DNA of 64,000 nucleotides, from the NCBI RefSeq assembly GCF_018812025.1, contig NC_063045.1, positions 56,987,957 to 57,051,956 on the forward strand. Direction: 5' to 3'. The notes beneath the pieces were generated by a model, which was not told where the DNA came from, did no database searches, and saw only the letters and a list, made by a program, of their open reading frames with translations. The stretch comes from Megalobrama amblycephala. Taxonomy: Eukaryota > Chordata > Actinopteri > Cypriniformes > Xenocyprididae. Each line of letters begins with the position of its first letter. Positions within the stretch are counted from its first letter, which is position 1. A program made the position numbers and the translations under genes. Shown here piece by piece: positions 33,401 through 47,432 of this stretch.

Positions 33401-36400
33401 TAAACATCCAAATAAATACCATAATTACGCGATTACACATGCTGCATGACGAACACTTTGTAAAGATCCATTTTGAGGGTTATATTATCTGTGTGAACTT
33501 TGTTTATGCAGTGATAGAGTCGAGAGCTCGGGAGAGGGTGGAGAGCGCGAGCAATTAAAGGGGCCGCAGCCTGAATCGGCGCATTTCTAATTATGCCTCA
33601 AAATAGGCAGTTAAAAAAATTAATAAAAAAAAATCTATGGGGTATTTTGAGCTGCAACTTCACAGACACATTCAGGGGACACCTTAGACTTATATTACAT
33701 CTTGTAAAAAAAACGTTCTATGGCACCTTTAACTTTACAATGTACCAGTCTCCAGACATTGGTAAAGATATATTAATTTTGTTGATTTAATTGTTATTAA
33801 ATGTAAAGTTGCATGCATTAACCTCAGTGTCCATGACCTTTGTTTTTCTAGCATGCAGATAGTTTAAAACAGTGCCACATTGAGCTTTAAAGAAATTTTT
33901 GCTTGTGTGATAAACTAAAACATTGAATTAAGATATACTCTAAAACCTTAATCCAAAAAAATCTTTCATGCATTTTAACGGATTAGTTCACTTCAGAATT
34001 AAAATTTCATCCAAGATTTTTGTCTTTCTTCCTCAGTTAAAAAGAAATGAAGATTTTTGAGGAAAACATTCCAGGATTTTTCTCCATATAGTGGACTTCA
34101 ACAGTTACTAATGGGTTAAAGGTCTAAATTACAGTTTCAATGCAGCTTCAAAGGACTCTACACGATCCCAGCCGAGGAATAAGGGACATTTTCTCAAAAA
34201 AAAAAAAAAAAAAAAAAGTATATACTTTTTAACCATAAATGCTCGTCTTGCACTGCTCTGCGATGTGCCACACATTACGTAATCACACTGGAGGCGGAAG
34301 TACCGCGTTAGGGTGAAAAACTCCTCTCATTTTCTCCTCCAAATTCAAAATCGTCCGTCATCATTGTTTTACCCTTTTTTCTTTTTTGTAAAGAGCATTT
34401 GACTTAGTCTTTGCATGTTTGCTTTGTAAATACTTGCTCGGTACTTCCACCTCGGTACGCGTGACCTTTCCAATGCGATTACGTAATCCGTGGCACATCG
34501 CAGAGCTAGTTAAAAAATATATAATTTTTTTTATTTTACAAAATGGCCGATCATTTCGCAAGATAAGACCCTTATTCCTCGTCTGGGATCATGTAGAGCC
34601 CTTTGAATCTGCACTGAAACTGCAATTTGGACCTTCAACCCGTTGGAAACTGTTGAAGTCCGCTATATGGAGAAAAATCCTGGAATGTTTTCCTCAAAAA
34701 CCTTACATTCTTTTCGACTGAAGAAAGACATAAACATCCTGAATGACATGGGGGTGAGTAAATTCTGAAGTGAACTAATCCTTTAAGTGCTTAATTTTAT
34801 TACTGAATCTTTCAGATTACCTCCCAGTTATTTATACAGCTGATCCTTAGTGATTGTCACCATTGTAAACCCAACATATAGACCTGCGAAAGCATTCAAC
34901 CAGGCGTTTTTGAAGAATGAGCTGGCCAGCATCAGAACAGAGCCACAGTAAACTCGCAGTGAGATTAATTTACGGTTAATCATCTTCCTTCCTACGCCAA
35001 GGCTAATATAAACGTCTCTCTCTGGGCCGAAATGATGCATGTGCCGGTGGGCTATTTAGCCTCCCCGGATGATGTGGTAATGCGCGGTATGAATTTGAAA
35101 CGATAACGGGTTGGCTTTTCCGTTCGACAAATGGTAAACCATACATCCGCTCTTCATTGTGATTAGTCTGCTTTAGTGTCTCTGTTTGCTCTGAGGGATT
35201 ACTGTAGTCCGCAGCAGGGCGGCATTACCACAGATCGAGTGAAAGCATTAGCCATTGACATCAGTGTCCCCATCATTAGCATTATTACGGGCTCCATAAG
35301 CTTTGTGCCACTCCCAGCTGCACCTTCTGACTAACACAAGCCGTTTAACATCAAACTCTCCTTGTGACATTCGACTGCTTGTATGTTATGTTATGTTATT
35401 CCGTAAGCTACTGTGGCGTAAGAGAACCATATCAATATCCCATATTGGCGGCGGTAATGATCCAGTGTGCATAAAAGCATAAGCTGATGGTACAATAAAG
35501 GCATTTGTTAATAAATAGAAGGTACTTTGTCCTTTGCCAGCAGAGAAAGTAGCGGCGGAGAGAGATAGCGCGGCTCTGCTACATTCTCCTCGGGCCAGTC
35601 GCGAGCCCGCTGGCAGAGAGGTGAGATTTTGACAGCATGACTGGAAGTGTTTGAGGAGCTGGCAGGATTGTTTGACAGCGAGACGAGTGGAAGAGACTGG
35701 AGATTGTTTCAGTCACGTAGACGTTGGACCGTGGGACGGAACTGATGCGATTGCAGACAGACAGAGGAAGAGATGAATGTGTCTGAATCCAGAGAGAGAG
35801 AGAGACAGGCACCAAGGGGTCGAGGATGTTGTGGTTGAATGCAATTTCTCTTGCACGGGTGCAATCCTGCATTTTAAATTGCATCCATTAGTCAGTGGTT
35901 TTGAACTAGTTACCACTTTTGAGATACTAAAGGCCAGTTAATGTGTCATAATAATGTAGGCCAGGCGATAAAATATGAATGCGCTGCGTGAGTAAAACAT
36001 GTAGTCATTAATAAATGAGAAGTTTGTTTATGTCTTTAAAGGGCTCATTGCAGGCTTGAGGTTTCAGCCACTCAAGTGTATGGTTTATAAGTGCTCCAGA
36101 TATCAGCTTTTGGTTTTTACAGTAATGTGTCAGGTCATTTACTAGGGCAGGGCGCTAAAATGTTGCTTTTAAGCCTATATTGAGCCGATATAGCTCTATT
36201 TATGTATCAGCTCAGAAATTACTTGAAAGGGTGGGTTTTCAGCATGTTTAATGCATGAAATAGACTAAATATTGAATTATTTTATTTTACATGCATCAAC
36301 ATAACAAATGACGAAATGCATGACTAGAAAAATAGTCTGTAGATGCATTTGAAATAACTAATCATCTTGTAATGAATGTCATTTCAGTTCTACTTTCTGA

Positions 36401-39400
36401 TTATGAATTATCATATGCAGTAAAAGTCAACAATACTCTAGCACTGTTTTACCACAAACTCAACTGACTGGCTTCTCTCCTGTATGATTTCATATGAGTC
36501 TCTTCAGACTGCAGAACTGTACACTTTTTTTTTTTTTTTTCCTACCTGAACTTCTTTCCACAAATTGATCATATAAATAAAAACAGTATAAACAAAAATT
36601 AATAATAGTTTTAAGTCTTAAGTGCAAACAATAAGTGCAACCATAATCAAAGTACTCTCTCAATGTTCAAAGTGCAATTAGAGACCACATTTTTCTTCAA
36701 GCATGATACTGAGCTAAGAGATAGTTACAACTATACAGCCCAGCCTAAGATAGCTTTCATATTGGGAAATATTTGCATGCATCAGGGAGCCGCTTTCAAA
36801 ATGCGGGTATTGCATTTATGTTTGAATGCGCGCTCATCATGTTTTACTTTCATTTCTGATTTCACAATCGCGCGTACTCTGTGATTAGGGAGCAGTGGTG
36901 CTGAGCACGCTTTCTACATAAGACTTTTGTAAGATGCTTGGAAGCTCTGTTGTGCAACGAATCCTCTGCCATGGCCTTGTCAGTCATCTCATCACATGCT
37001 CTCGTCACGTGATCAGTGAACTCTGATTCCTGCTGCACTATGTATGACTCTACTGCTTATGTTGGATGAGCTAGATGGCATTGAAGCGAACGTTACCCAA
37101 CTGAATTAAATGGTTTTTATTTCTGTGAAAAGCAAAACAACAGTGGAGGCGTAATGTAAATGTATTGTAATTACGTTTAATGTAAATGTAAATTACACCT
37201 TCATGGCAATTTCACAAGACGGCTTTTCACCTCGATGAGAAATCTCATCACATTTTAATCTCACAAGATCTTTCATCACACCCTTAGTATTTAGCTTTGT
37301 ATGCTACTGTTCAAAGTTTTGGGGTTAATAAGATTTTTATGTTTTTGAAAGGTCTCTTATTCTTTCCAAGGCTGCATTTATTTGATCACAAATAAAGGAA
37401 AAACAGTAATATTGTGAAAAAATATTATTACAATTTAAAAGAACTGGTATCTATTTTAATATATTTTAAAATCTAATTTATTCCTGTGATATTAAAGCTG
37501 AATTTTCAGCATCATTACTCCAGTCTTCAGTGTCACATGATCCTTCAGAAATCATTCTATAATATAGAATATATTATAATATATATATAATAGAATAGAA
37601 TATAGAATATAATATTCTATTCTGATTTGCTGCTCAAGAAACATGTGGTGCTTCATATTTCTGTGGAAATGTTTTTTTTTTTTTTTTTTTTTTAGGATTG
37701 ATGCATAGTAGGTACAAAAGAACAGCATTTATTTGAAATGGAAATCTTTTGTAACATTATAAATGTATTTGCCGCCACCATTAATGTAATGTGTTGTTGC
37801 TGAATAAAAGTATATACTATTTTACTGACCACAAAATATATTTTTTTTATTTTTATGAACATTTTTGAATAATGATAAAAATGAGTTGTTGAATTGGAGC
37901 CATGAATTTATTCATTGAAACGGATCAAAGTTTCCAATGCCATTTTTGCACACTGTCTTTAGGAAACTTAACAGCCAAATATAAATTGCATGATTTCTTT
38001 GTGATATTCACAATATTGCTTAATTTTTTTTTTTATTGCCTACTAAATTATTATAAAAATGTAATGAATATTAATATATCATTGATTGCACAACCCTATT
38101 TATAATAGCAATCCTGATAGCAGCCCTGTCCATTTGCCGTAATGTGTCAGGTCACTCACTACAGGGGTGTGTGTGTCTGGTCCAGGACTGCAGGAGCATG
38201 TTTTGGGAACACCTCTATCTCCCCTGACCTGCATTCTGACTCTGTGGGGCTGTGGTTGGGTGATAATGAGCCCTTGGAGGGGGTGCTAATTGATTCAGTC
38301 TCCCAAACTTGCTGCTCATTAACACCCTCTCCCAGGGCAGCATGGCTGTGCCCTCCTTTGGGAAGCGACAGGCAGAGAATTGAGCAGGTGGTTGTGGAGA
38401 GACCTAAACTAAGGCCGGGATCGAGGTGGAAGGGCAGCGTGGGAGGCTGACTTCACCTCAGTGACTCAAATCCAGATGCCTTTCTGGGTTTCAGCTGGTG
38501 TGGGGTTTGGATGGTGTTTGTCTTGCATATAAAGTTTTGAACTAAAGTCATCTCTTTATTTTTACCCATTTTCTTGCAGTATTCGGAGTGTCATGCAGAA
38601 GTACCTGGAGGAAAGGGACGAACTGGCCTTTGACAAAATCTTCAACCAGAAGATTGGTGAGTTTTCTCAATGCTTTATGTAGCTTTCAGCCAGTTTTGCA
38701 TTGCCAAAAGGTCAGAAATTCTTAATGTCATCATTTCAGCTTTGGAAAAGGGCCATTTTTGAGGGTCCAAACGGAGTAATTCTTTGAATAAGCATCTAGA
38801 AAACACCACAGACCCTCGAGGAGGACATTTTAATCACCATGAAGTTAAATAAGGATCTTGTTCTTCCTTTTTTCTTATCTGAGTCAAAGACAGCTCTTTG
38901 TTCTTTATCACTGGCCAATATGTCTGCTTTTCTCTGTTAGTCACCTGAACAGTTAAACTCTTTGTCAGACGGCGTGCCGTACAAATGCGCTTTTGTTGTG
39001 GTTTGAAGAATGCATATGCCCAAATAACCTCAGGTACCTAAGTGAAAGCATGCTTTTTTTTCCCACTCTGCGCTTTTGGAGAAAAGGCGTTTGCTGTAAT
39101 GTGTGAAGTGTGAGCTGCGAAGGCACCATGGGAGCACGGCAGTCAGCCCCAGATTTTGATTAACTTTAATTTTTACTTACTTTTGTGTCTGAAGTCCCAA
39201 GTGAGGATCTGTTTCAGTGGTTTCTCTCTCTCTCCTGACTTCTTTCGCTCACATTGCCTCCATGCATTACACAATAACATGCTGATAGTGCGTTACGTTA
39301 TATGTTATGTTAGTTGATATTCTTATCGCAGACAGACATCAGAGATCAGTAAATATGAGGATGTGTTGTTAAATTATTGAATATTATTTCCACCGTCCGG

Positions 39401-42400
39401 CCAAACCGTTCTTGTTGCTTAACCATACCATTCCATGTCGATCTGGCCCAGTAATCTTGTCATGCCAAACCAAGATCAAGTGTAAATATAACTGGAACCA
39501 TTCCTGACCGTTCTTAAAACCATTAGGCCCGCTGGTGGAAAAGCGGCTAGTATTAGAGTAGTTGTAGGCCATTGTGCCCCGAACTACCTAGATCATCTGT
39601 TTAAACGCACAACAATACAGGTATTTTATTGATCTCATGGAAGTATGAGTGGTGTTGGATGAGATACTAAAATAAAAGCAGTTGACAAGTGTCCTGCGTG
39701 CATGTGAACTCCTTCAGTACTGTTTGAAAAGCATCCCAGGATGTACCTCTTGTAGTTATGAAGCTATTCTAATATGTGGAAAATAGTAATAATAAATAAT
39801 GTGTAGGTGTGTCGAGACATTTGACTGGTAGTGTTTGTATTCTTATTCATGTTTTCATAGGCTATATGTTTTTGACTGTCAGTGATGTTACAAAAGTGAT
39901 ACATAGTATATGACGAGTCACTCTTATTTATGGATATGTTAACAAGTGGTCTTCCTGGGTGGGAAACCTGTTTGTGGTATTTACAAATCAAACTGCTATG
40001 CGAGTGACATGTCGATGAGGCTTAGCAACAATAACAAAAAAAGCATTAATTAAATGAAAGAAGTATTTTCACTAATGCAAATATTTGAAGCTTGCAAATA
40101 TTCCAGGTCCTCTCTGAAAAGAAATGTGAAGCAGGAAACCAAAGTCCGCTGCGGTGCCGCTAGTTCACCATACTGAATTTGAATGACAAATGTCTCAGTT
40201 TTGCATCTGACCAGTGGAAGGAGATAATGACTCAGGGGCTGGTTGCATAATCAGATGCTTCCCTTCTGTCTTTGTCTTTTAACCCTCGTTGCTGTGGCAT
40301 TTCGTGTTTATTTGATGAACCGAATGAATAATGTTGCATGATGGCTTTTTTGAGTCAAGTCTTTCAGGTTGTGTTCAGTTGTCATAGCTGTGGCATATTG
40401 GTTTGTTGGTCTTGCGCATAACGTTAACATCCAGAAAACGTTCATATTGCATTGTTTCTCATATGATTTGTCTCTTTTTAGTAGGCCGTCTTGATTTACT
40501 GCAAAAAACTTGATTTTTCTTCCTACTGTGAAGACCCTACACTCGCTGTGATCCGCCTAGTCATATGAGACCTAATAGGGAGCAACAAGTAGCTTTTACC
40601 ATTAAAATTGCATGAGAAATTAATAGAAATGAATCTTGCTTAGCAGGAGGAGATGTAGAGAACAACACGAGGATAAAAAGCTCAGGCTCAGGGGTGTCTG
40701 TTGGCCGAGAATGACAGGGGAAAATGCCATCCTCCTTCATTGATTTAATTCGGTTTGACAGTCACAGCCATGAAGACGTTCGTGTGGTAAAACTGAGCTT
40801 TTGATGTTTGACTTTATTGGCAGCAGAACTCGATTTACTGGCACATCTGGAATGGTCTAGATAATGCTGTCTGTACATGTTATAATATGAAAAGCAATAA
40901 TGAATATTGAAAAATGGAGCAAAGGGGTTATTTATCCTAAGTTTAATACTTAGGATAAGATCATCAACGTTGTTCTGAATGGTTTGATTAATTTTTATTG
41001 CATTTTTTTCTCGGCATTAAAAGCTTTGAACTGATTATCAGTCCTTTTGAGACACGTGACCAATTTAGGGTTGTGACAAGACAGCTTATGAGAATGAGAC
41101 CAGATGAGATTTTTACGCAATATTTTTAAGAAATCTTCAATGACGAAATGCATGACTAGAAAAATAGTCTGCAGGTGCATTTGAAATTTTTTAACTAATT
41201 ATCTTGTAATTTCAGTTCTACTTTTTGAGTATGTATTATCATATGCAGTAAAACACGACAATACTCAAGCACTGTAAAAGGGTTTACCACAAACTCAACT
41301 GACTGGTTTCTCTCCTGTATGATTTCATGAGTCTCTCAGACCTTACTGACAAGCTTCTACAACTTTTGACCTCCTAATAAAAACGGTATAAATTAAATTG
41401 AATAAGAGTTGTCTCTTAGTCTTAAGTGCAAATAATAAGTGCAACCATAATCAAAGTACTCTCTCAATATTCAAAGTGCAAATAGAGACCACATTTTTCT
41501 TCTAGCATGATACAGAGTTAATTGATGGTTACAACTACACAGCCTAGCCTAAGATAGCTTTCATATTGGGAGATTGCATGCAGGGAGCTGCTTTGAAATC
41601 GCGTTTGAATGCGCGTTTAACTTTGGCGATTGCGTGTTCTCTGTGAATAGGGAGCGGCGGTGCTGAGCGCCCGTTCTACAAGGTAAGACATTTATCATAT
41701 GTTAACAATCCTCCACAATGGTCTTGTCAGTCATCACGTCACTTACTCTCGTCATGTGATCAGTGAACTCTGAGTCTTGTTGCACTACGTACGACTCGTT
41801 AAATAGTTTTTATTTCTATAATAAAATGTAATAATGTAATGTAATAATGTAAACCTAATAATGTAAACTTAGCGGTGGCGTATTCTATCCAAATTTCATC
41901 CTCACACTCCCGTCATGGCCATATTACAAGACCGCATTTTGCCACGACGAGAAATCTCGTCACATTTTAAAATCTGTACATTGTAATGAGAGAAAAAACT
42001 TCATCTTCCTCCTTTAAATGTGCCAGACAAGTGTAGCTTTTCAAAGTTACCACTGTTCTCTCTCTACGCCCTCAGATTCAGTTAAATCTTTCCCCATTAT
42101 AGGCCATTCAGTTAAATCTAAACCCATTCTCAAACTCTTCCACGACCTACATGCACCAAAGATCTTGCATGCTCTACAGATCGATAAGCTTGTTACATTG
42201 ATGCTTTTTATTTAAGTCTGGGAAGTCACGACTAGCTGTAATAAATAATGTGGGTCGGGCAGCTCAGGTTGAAGATGAATAGCCCTGTTAGCAGAATGAC
42301 ATTGGTGTATCGGTGCATAGACACTTGTATGCATGTATCTGTGCAGTTTGACAGCAGTTTTTGGGCTGATGATGTCTCTCCATCCCCTCTTCATGACACA

Positions 42401-44021
42401 TGATTTATTGGACCATGTTTGTACTCTGAAACGGAGATGCTGCACTGCAGTGCAATTCTCTCTCTCTTTGCACTCTTCTTCTCCTGTTGCTCTTTTACTT
42501 GTTAGCATGCTTCACTTTGTGGCAGGTGGCATCAATTTTGCATTTTGTGGCAAGCTAAATGTTTGCAACAAGGTCTTAAACCTGTGCAGAAATAAACTGT
42601 TGTGCTACAGTTCGAACATTAACATGACAGATGTAGATGGGATGTTCAAGGAGTAGTTTACCCAAAAGTAAACATTCTTCATCATTTAATGATTTACTCA
42701 TCCTTATGTTGTTAAATAAGCATACAAGGAAATAAATAACACGCATACATTCATGCATTTGGTAGATGCTTTTATCCAAAGCAACTTACATTGCATTCAA
42801 AGTAATTTTTTTTACTGAAAGTCAAAAGAGGTTTATGTCTGTCTTTCTTCAGTCGAAAAGAAATTAATGTTTTTGAGGAAAACATTCCAGAATTTTTCTC
42901 CATATAGGAGACTTCAACAGTTAACAGGTTAAAGGTTCAAATGTCAGTTTCAGTGCAGCTTCATAGGACTCTACATGATCCCAGCCAAGGAATAAGGGTC
43001 TTATCTAGAGAAACGATCGTCATTTTCTAAAATAAATAAATAAATAAACATTTATATACTTTTTAACCACGTTGGAAAGGTCACGCGTGATGTTAGTGGA
43101 AAAACAAAAACATCTAATTTTCTCCTCCAACTTAAAAATCGTCCGACATTGTTGTTTTACCTTTTTTTGTAAAGGCTGTTTGACATAATCTTTGCATGTT
43201 TGTTTTGTAAACACTGGATCGGTACTTCCGCATACATCACGCGTGACCTTTCCAACGTGATTACGTAATGTGTGAAATTGTGGACGAACATCGCAGAGCT
43301 AGTGCATGACAAGCATATGTGGTTAAAAAGTATATTAATTTTAAACAACTTTTTAGAAAATGACAGATTGTTTCGCTAGATAAGACCCTTATTCCTCGAC
43401 TGGGATCGTGTAGAGATCTTTGAAGCTGCGATTTGTACCTTCAACCTGTTGCATCCCAGTGAAGACCACTATATGGAGAAAATCCTGGAATGTTTTACTC
43501 AGAAACCTTAATGTATTTTCGACTGAAGAAATTTTAAACTAAAAAGTCCTGTCAGGGTCATCCATAACAGGCGAAAATACCACCAATAGCTGTGATTGCT
43601 CTGCTGTGAGTCAGAGTACTTGTTTATGATACACAACCAGATGAGCAGTCTCTTCATTTCCTGGCCCACCCCCCTTCAGAACCATCACTTATCATGCAGA
43701 CCCCGCCTCCCTCTTTATCGTCAGTAATGGTTTCACGATGACAGGCCAGAGCTGTCAAAGGACACAGTACACGCCGTCCCCGAGCGCACACATCGTAAAA
43801 CCATCCTCGTATCTCTGCAATCGCTTTCAGCCAGTCGGCTGTCATTTATTCTGCTGCATGCGTCTCATGGCTTTGATGCCTGAGGGAGGCGTTCACAGCT
43901 CCTATTGATCTCCCTAACGTTCCGATCTGTTGTTATGATGTTATTCCTCTATCTGCCCTCCTCCTGGTTTCTTCATTTGTGTTCTGCCTGTCCACCCCTC
44001 CTCCTCCCTCATTCACATCTC

Positions 44022-44062
<41 letters not shown>

Positions 44063-47000
44063 CCATCTGTCAGAGTTCTGGAATGGATGTTTGAGAGTTT
44101 TGTGTTGCCTAGCAACTGCGGTTGCCATGGGAACGGCAAAGATAATCTTTGTTTGCTTTGGCGATCGGGAAAATGAAATTAAAGGATGAATTAAAGAAGG
44201 AAATAGATGATTTCCATTCAAACAAAGCAAATAAAACCCCTTATAGATTATACTCCAATACAATAGTAGGATAATTACACCCATCTTCTTTCTGGCCCGA
44301 GGCTGGCGGCTCTGATTGGCTGGATTGATCGATCTGCCTATTAACAGTTTAGGTTTCATTTTCCCTGTGTTTAGATGCATGTTTAGCCCTTGTCTGTAAT
44401 GCTAGTGTGATGCGTGCCCGAAAGTGCAACATATTGATGCGTGTCCTTTATTAGCGAGTCAGAGCGCCTGTACCCAGATGTGTTTGTGTGTGAGTGACTT
44501 CATGCATACGTGTGCATGTGTGCACTAGCATTGCGTTAATTGACAGTTCTTTGATCCACCAGCTTCTGTTAATTGCTCTGGGATTTGGAGAATTAATTGG
44601 CCAGTCAATGTCATTATTTCCACCCCACTCGCCCTCGTCTCTCTTTGGCTTACACCAGGGATGCTCAAATTACGCAGCTTGAGGGACACTTTTAGAAAAT
44701 GCAGGGTGAGCGGGGTCAGTGAATAAAATGACCTGGTAATATTGGTTAAGTGTGCAGTAACTAGGGATGGGTATCGTTAAGGATTTAACGGTATTACTAC
44801 TCTTACCGATACTGCTTATCGATCCGGTACTTTAACGGTATTCTTATCGGTACTTTTTGATATATAAATATATATATATATATAAAATAATCTGAATTAA
44901 CTTTGCTTTATATTATATAGTGTCTGGCATTTTTGGTGTTTTATATAAGATACAGTAAGAACATGAACAAAGAAACAAACTGCCAAATACAATAAAACAA
45001 AGACACAAATGAAATAAAGTGCTTTCATTTGTTCTTGTGTTCATGTAAGTAATATAGACCTAGCCTATAAAAGAAATCTAAGTAAAGTAACCAAATGTAA
45101 AATAACACTGCATGGTTTTCACAGTATAAATTAATAGATTTAACTCTCATTAAAGCTAGCTATATTCAGAAGAAGTGCTGTGAGTAATTTTCTCTTTGCA
45201 TTTTGTTGTTTGATTAACACTGATGGCATAATTGTCAGAAGATGACTGCTGTCACTTTAAGACAATATATATTAACACACATCGGATTTTCTCCCAGCTG
45301 TTCATGTACACTTCCGATATAAACTGCATTTAAGTAGCTAAACACAGTCTAGTCCGGTCATTTTAACATACTATTGTGTGTATTTGATCTTTTGGACGTG
45401 CACCTGAAGCCCAACGTGTAGCCTAATTTGTTTGTCTATTTGCGATCCGTTTTGAAGCGCGCGCCGCAATTCAGCCTGAGGAACAATGTCTCTTGCGCGG
45501 ATTATTGTGCTTTCAACGTTTTAAACGTTGATAATAATTTTCAAACATTTACTGCAATTTAGCAACAGTAAAGACTGCATTTTACAACAATCACCGACTG
45601 TGCTGATTCTTACGTTAAGTTTGAGTTTAGGGAACGCGCGCAGCCGTGGAGAGAATGAAGGTGTGCTAGACGAAACGCGGCTAGTTTTTAATAGTTTTAC
45701 CTTAGATATCTTCTTTCTGATGATCCTTGAAAGCCAACATCAAAATAAAAAATGAAATTAGCTTAATATCAAAGCACAGGCCTAAAGTGTATGCAGACGT
45801 TTAGTTTTTCAGTTCTCTCCTCAATCGTCACCATTAAACAGGGCTTTCATGTGAGCGGCTGCGCGCGCTGTAGCTCCTCTGCGTGAGCGCGATCTCTCTT
45901 CTTGCGAAAGCAAAAATGCATCATAGACAAATGTCCTAATATTATTGCATATAGAAACAGCTGGCGACTCTGGCGAGATAGAATCTGCAAGATAATGTCT
46001 ATATAGTAATAATAAATGCACATGTATTCTCTTCATAATTTCTCCAGTACCGATAGCAGAACCGTTAACGTCAGAGCTTATCGATACACCGGTCTTTCAA
46101 AATTTAGCCCCGGGGTCAATTTAATACCGGTTTTCGGTACCCATCCCTAGCAGTAACTATGGCTACGTCTACACTAATCCGGATATATTTAAAAACTGAG
46201 TTTTCCTCCGCGTCCACACTATCTTTTTCAAACGTTTTTCAAAAGTTGCTCATCCACACTGAAACGTATGAAAACGCTTACATCCCCCTACTGCGCATGA
46301 GTAAAGCTTCGACCTGCGTCATTTCCGCTAGGCGTTTATTTACTTTACGGCTCTTTGAAACTTTGCGGCAATGTTGAGGAAAGGCACTGAGTTTTTTAAA
46401 TGGACCGACAGTGAGGTGGAGTTGTTGCTGCGAGTAACACAGGAGTATAAAGTGGCCAAAGCAAGCGAGAATGTAGACTGGGAGACGTATCTTGGCTGAA
46501 TTGGTCATATGACTGCATCACATGACTAATGTTATAAACGTATTAGTGTGGACATGGCCTATGTCTTTTACCAGCTTCATTTTTACATCAAAACTTTTGT
46601 AATAGTCTGTCTTAAAGGGATAGTTCACCCAAAAATGAATATTGTCATCAATTACTCACGCTCATATCGTTTCAAACCCGTGAGACCTTTGTCCATCTTC
46701 AGAACACAAATGAAGTTTTTTTTTTTTTGATGAAATCTGAGAGCTTTTTGTTCCTCCATTGACAGCTACGCAACTACCATTTTGACGCTTCAAAAAGTTC
46801 ATAAAGAAATTGTAAAACTAATCCGTATGAATTGAGCGGTTTAGTCCAAATTTTCTGAAGAGACTCGATCACTTTATATTATGAACAAATTTAATTTAAT
46901 CTTTTATTCACATATAAACATTGATCAGCGAACATAAACTCAACCGAACAAGCTTTCCGTTATGATGTAAATTTAACAAATTTTATTTACATACTTGTAA

Positions 47001-47397
47001 ATAAAATTGCAATGCATTGTGTCCCTCACGTGCAGTCCAGGCATAGAAAAGGCAAAAATAATGGCTGGTTTGTAGTGGTGGGCTCACCTTTGAGTATAGA
47101 CCAGAGCCAGTATTAATATTTGAAGGCTGCTTGTCTCTTCCCATTGCTGTGTGAACTGCTGGGAGAGGCTCTCGAGAGCTGGTTTCCAAACCTAGTGAGC
47201 AGCTTATTTTCTTCTTTTTGGCAAATTCTATGAAAACATTGCATGTATGTGGAGAAGGTAATCCCACAGTGCACTGCAACAGGGTTAGTGAAAGCAGTCC
47301 ATCCTAGATGTGGAGCAAAGAGAGTAATATCAGTTGACAACACTTTAGAGTAAAGTTCAGTTAGTTAATGCTATAGGTATCATGAACGATTTATTAA

Positions 47398-47432
<35 letters not shown>

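Noticed and set aside
43905..44380. Frames with Leu/Ser or Arg/Glu repeats on both strands
   Set aside because: They are the two strands of the CT microsatellite at 44028-44059.
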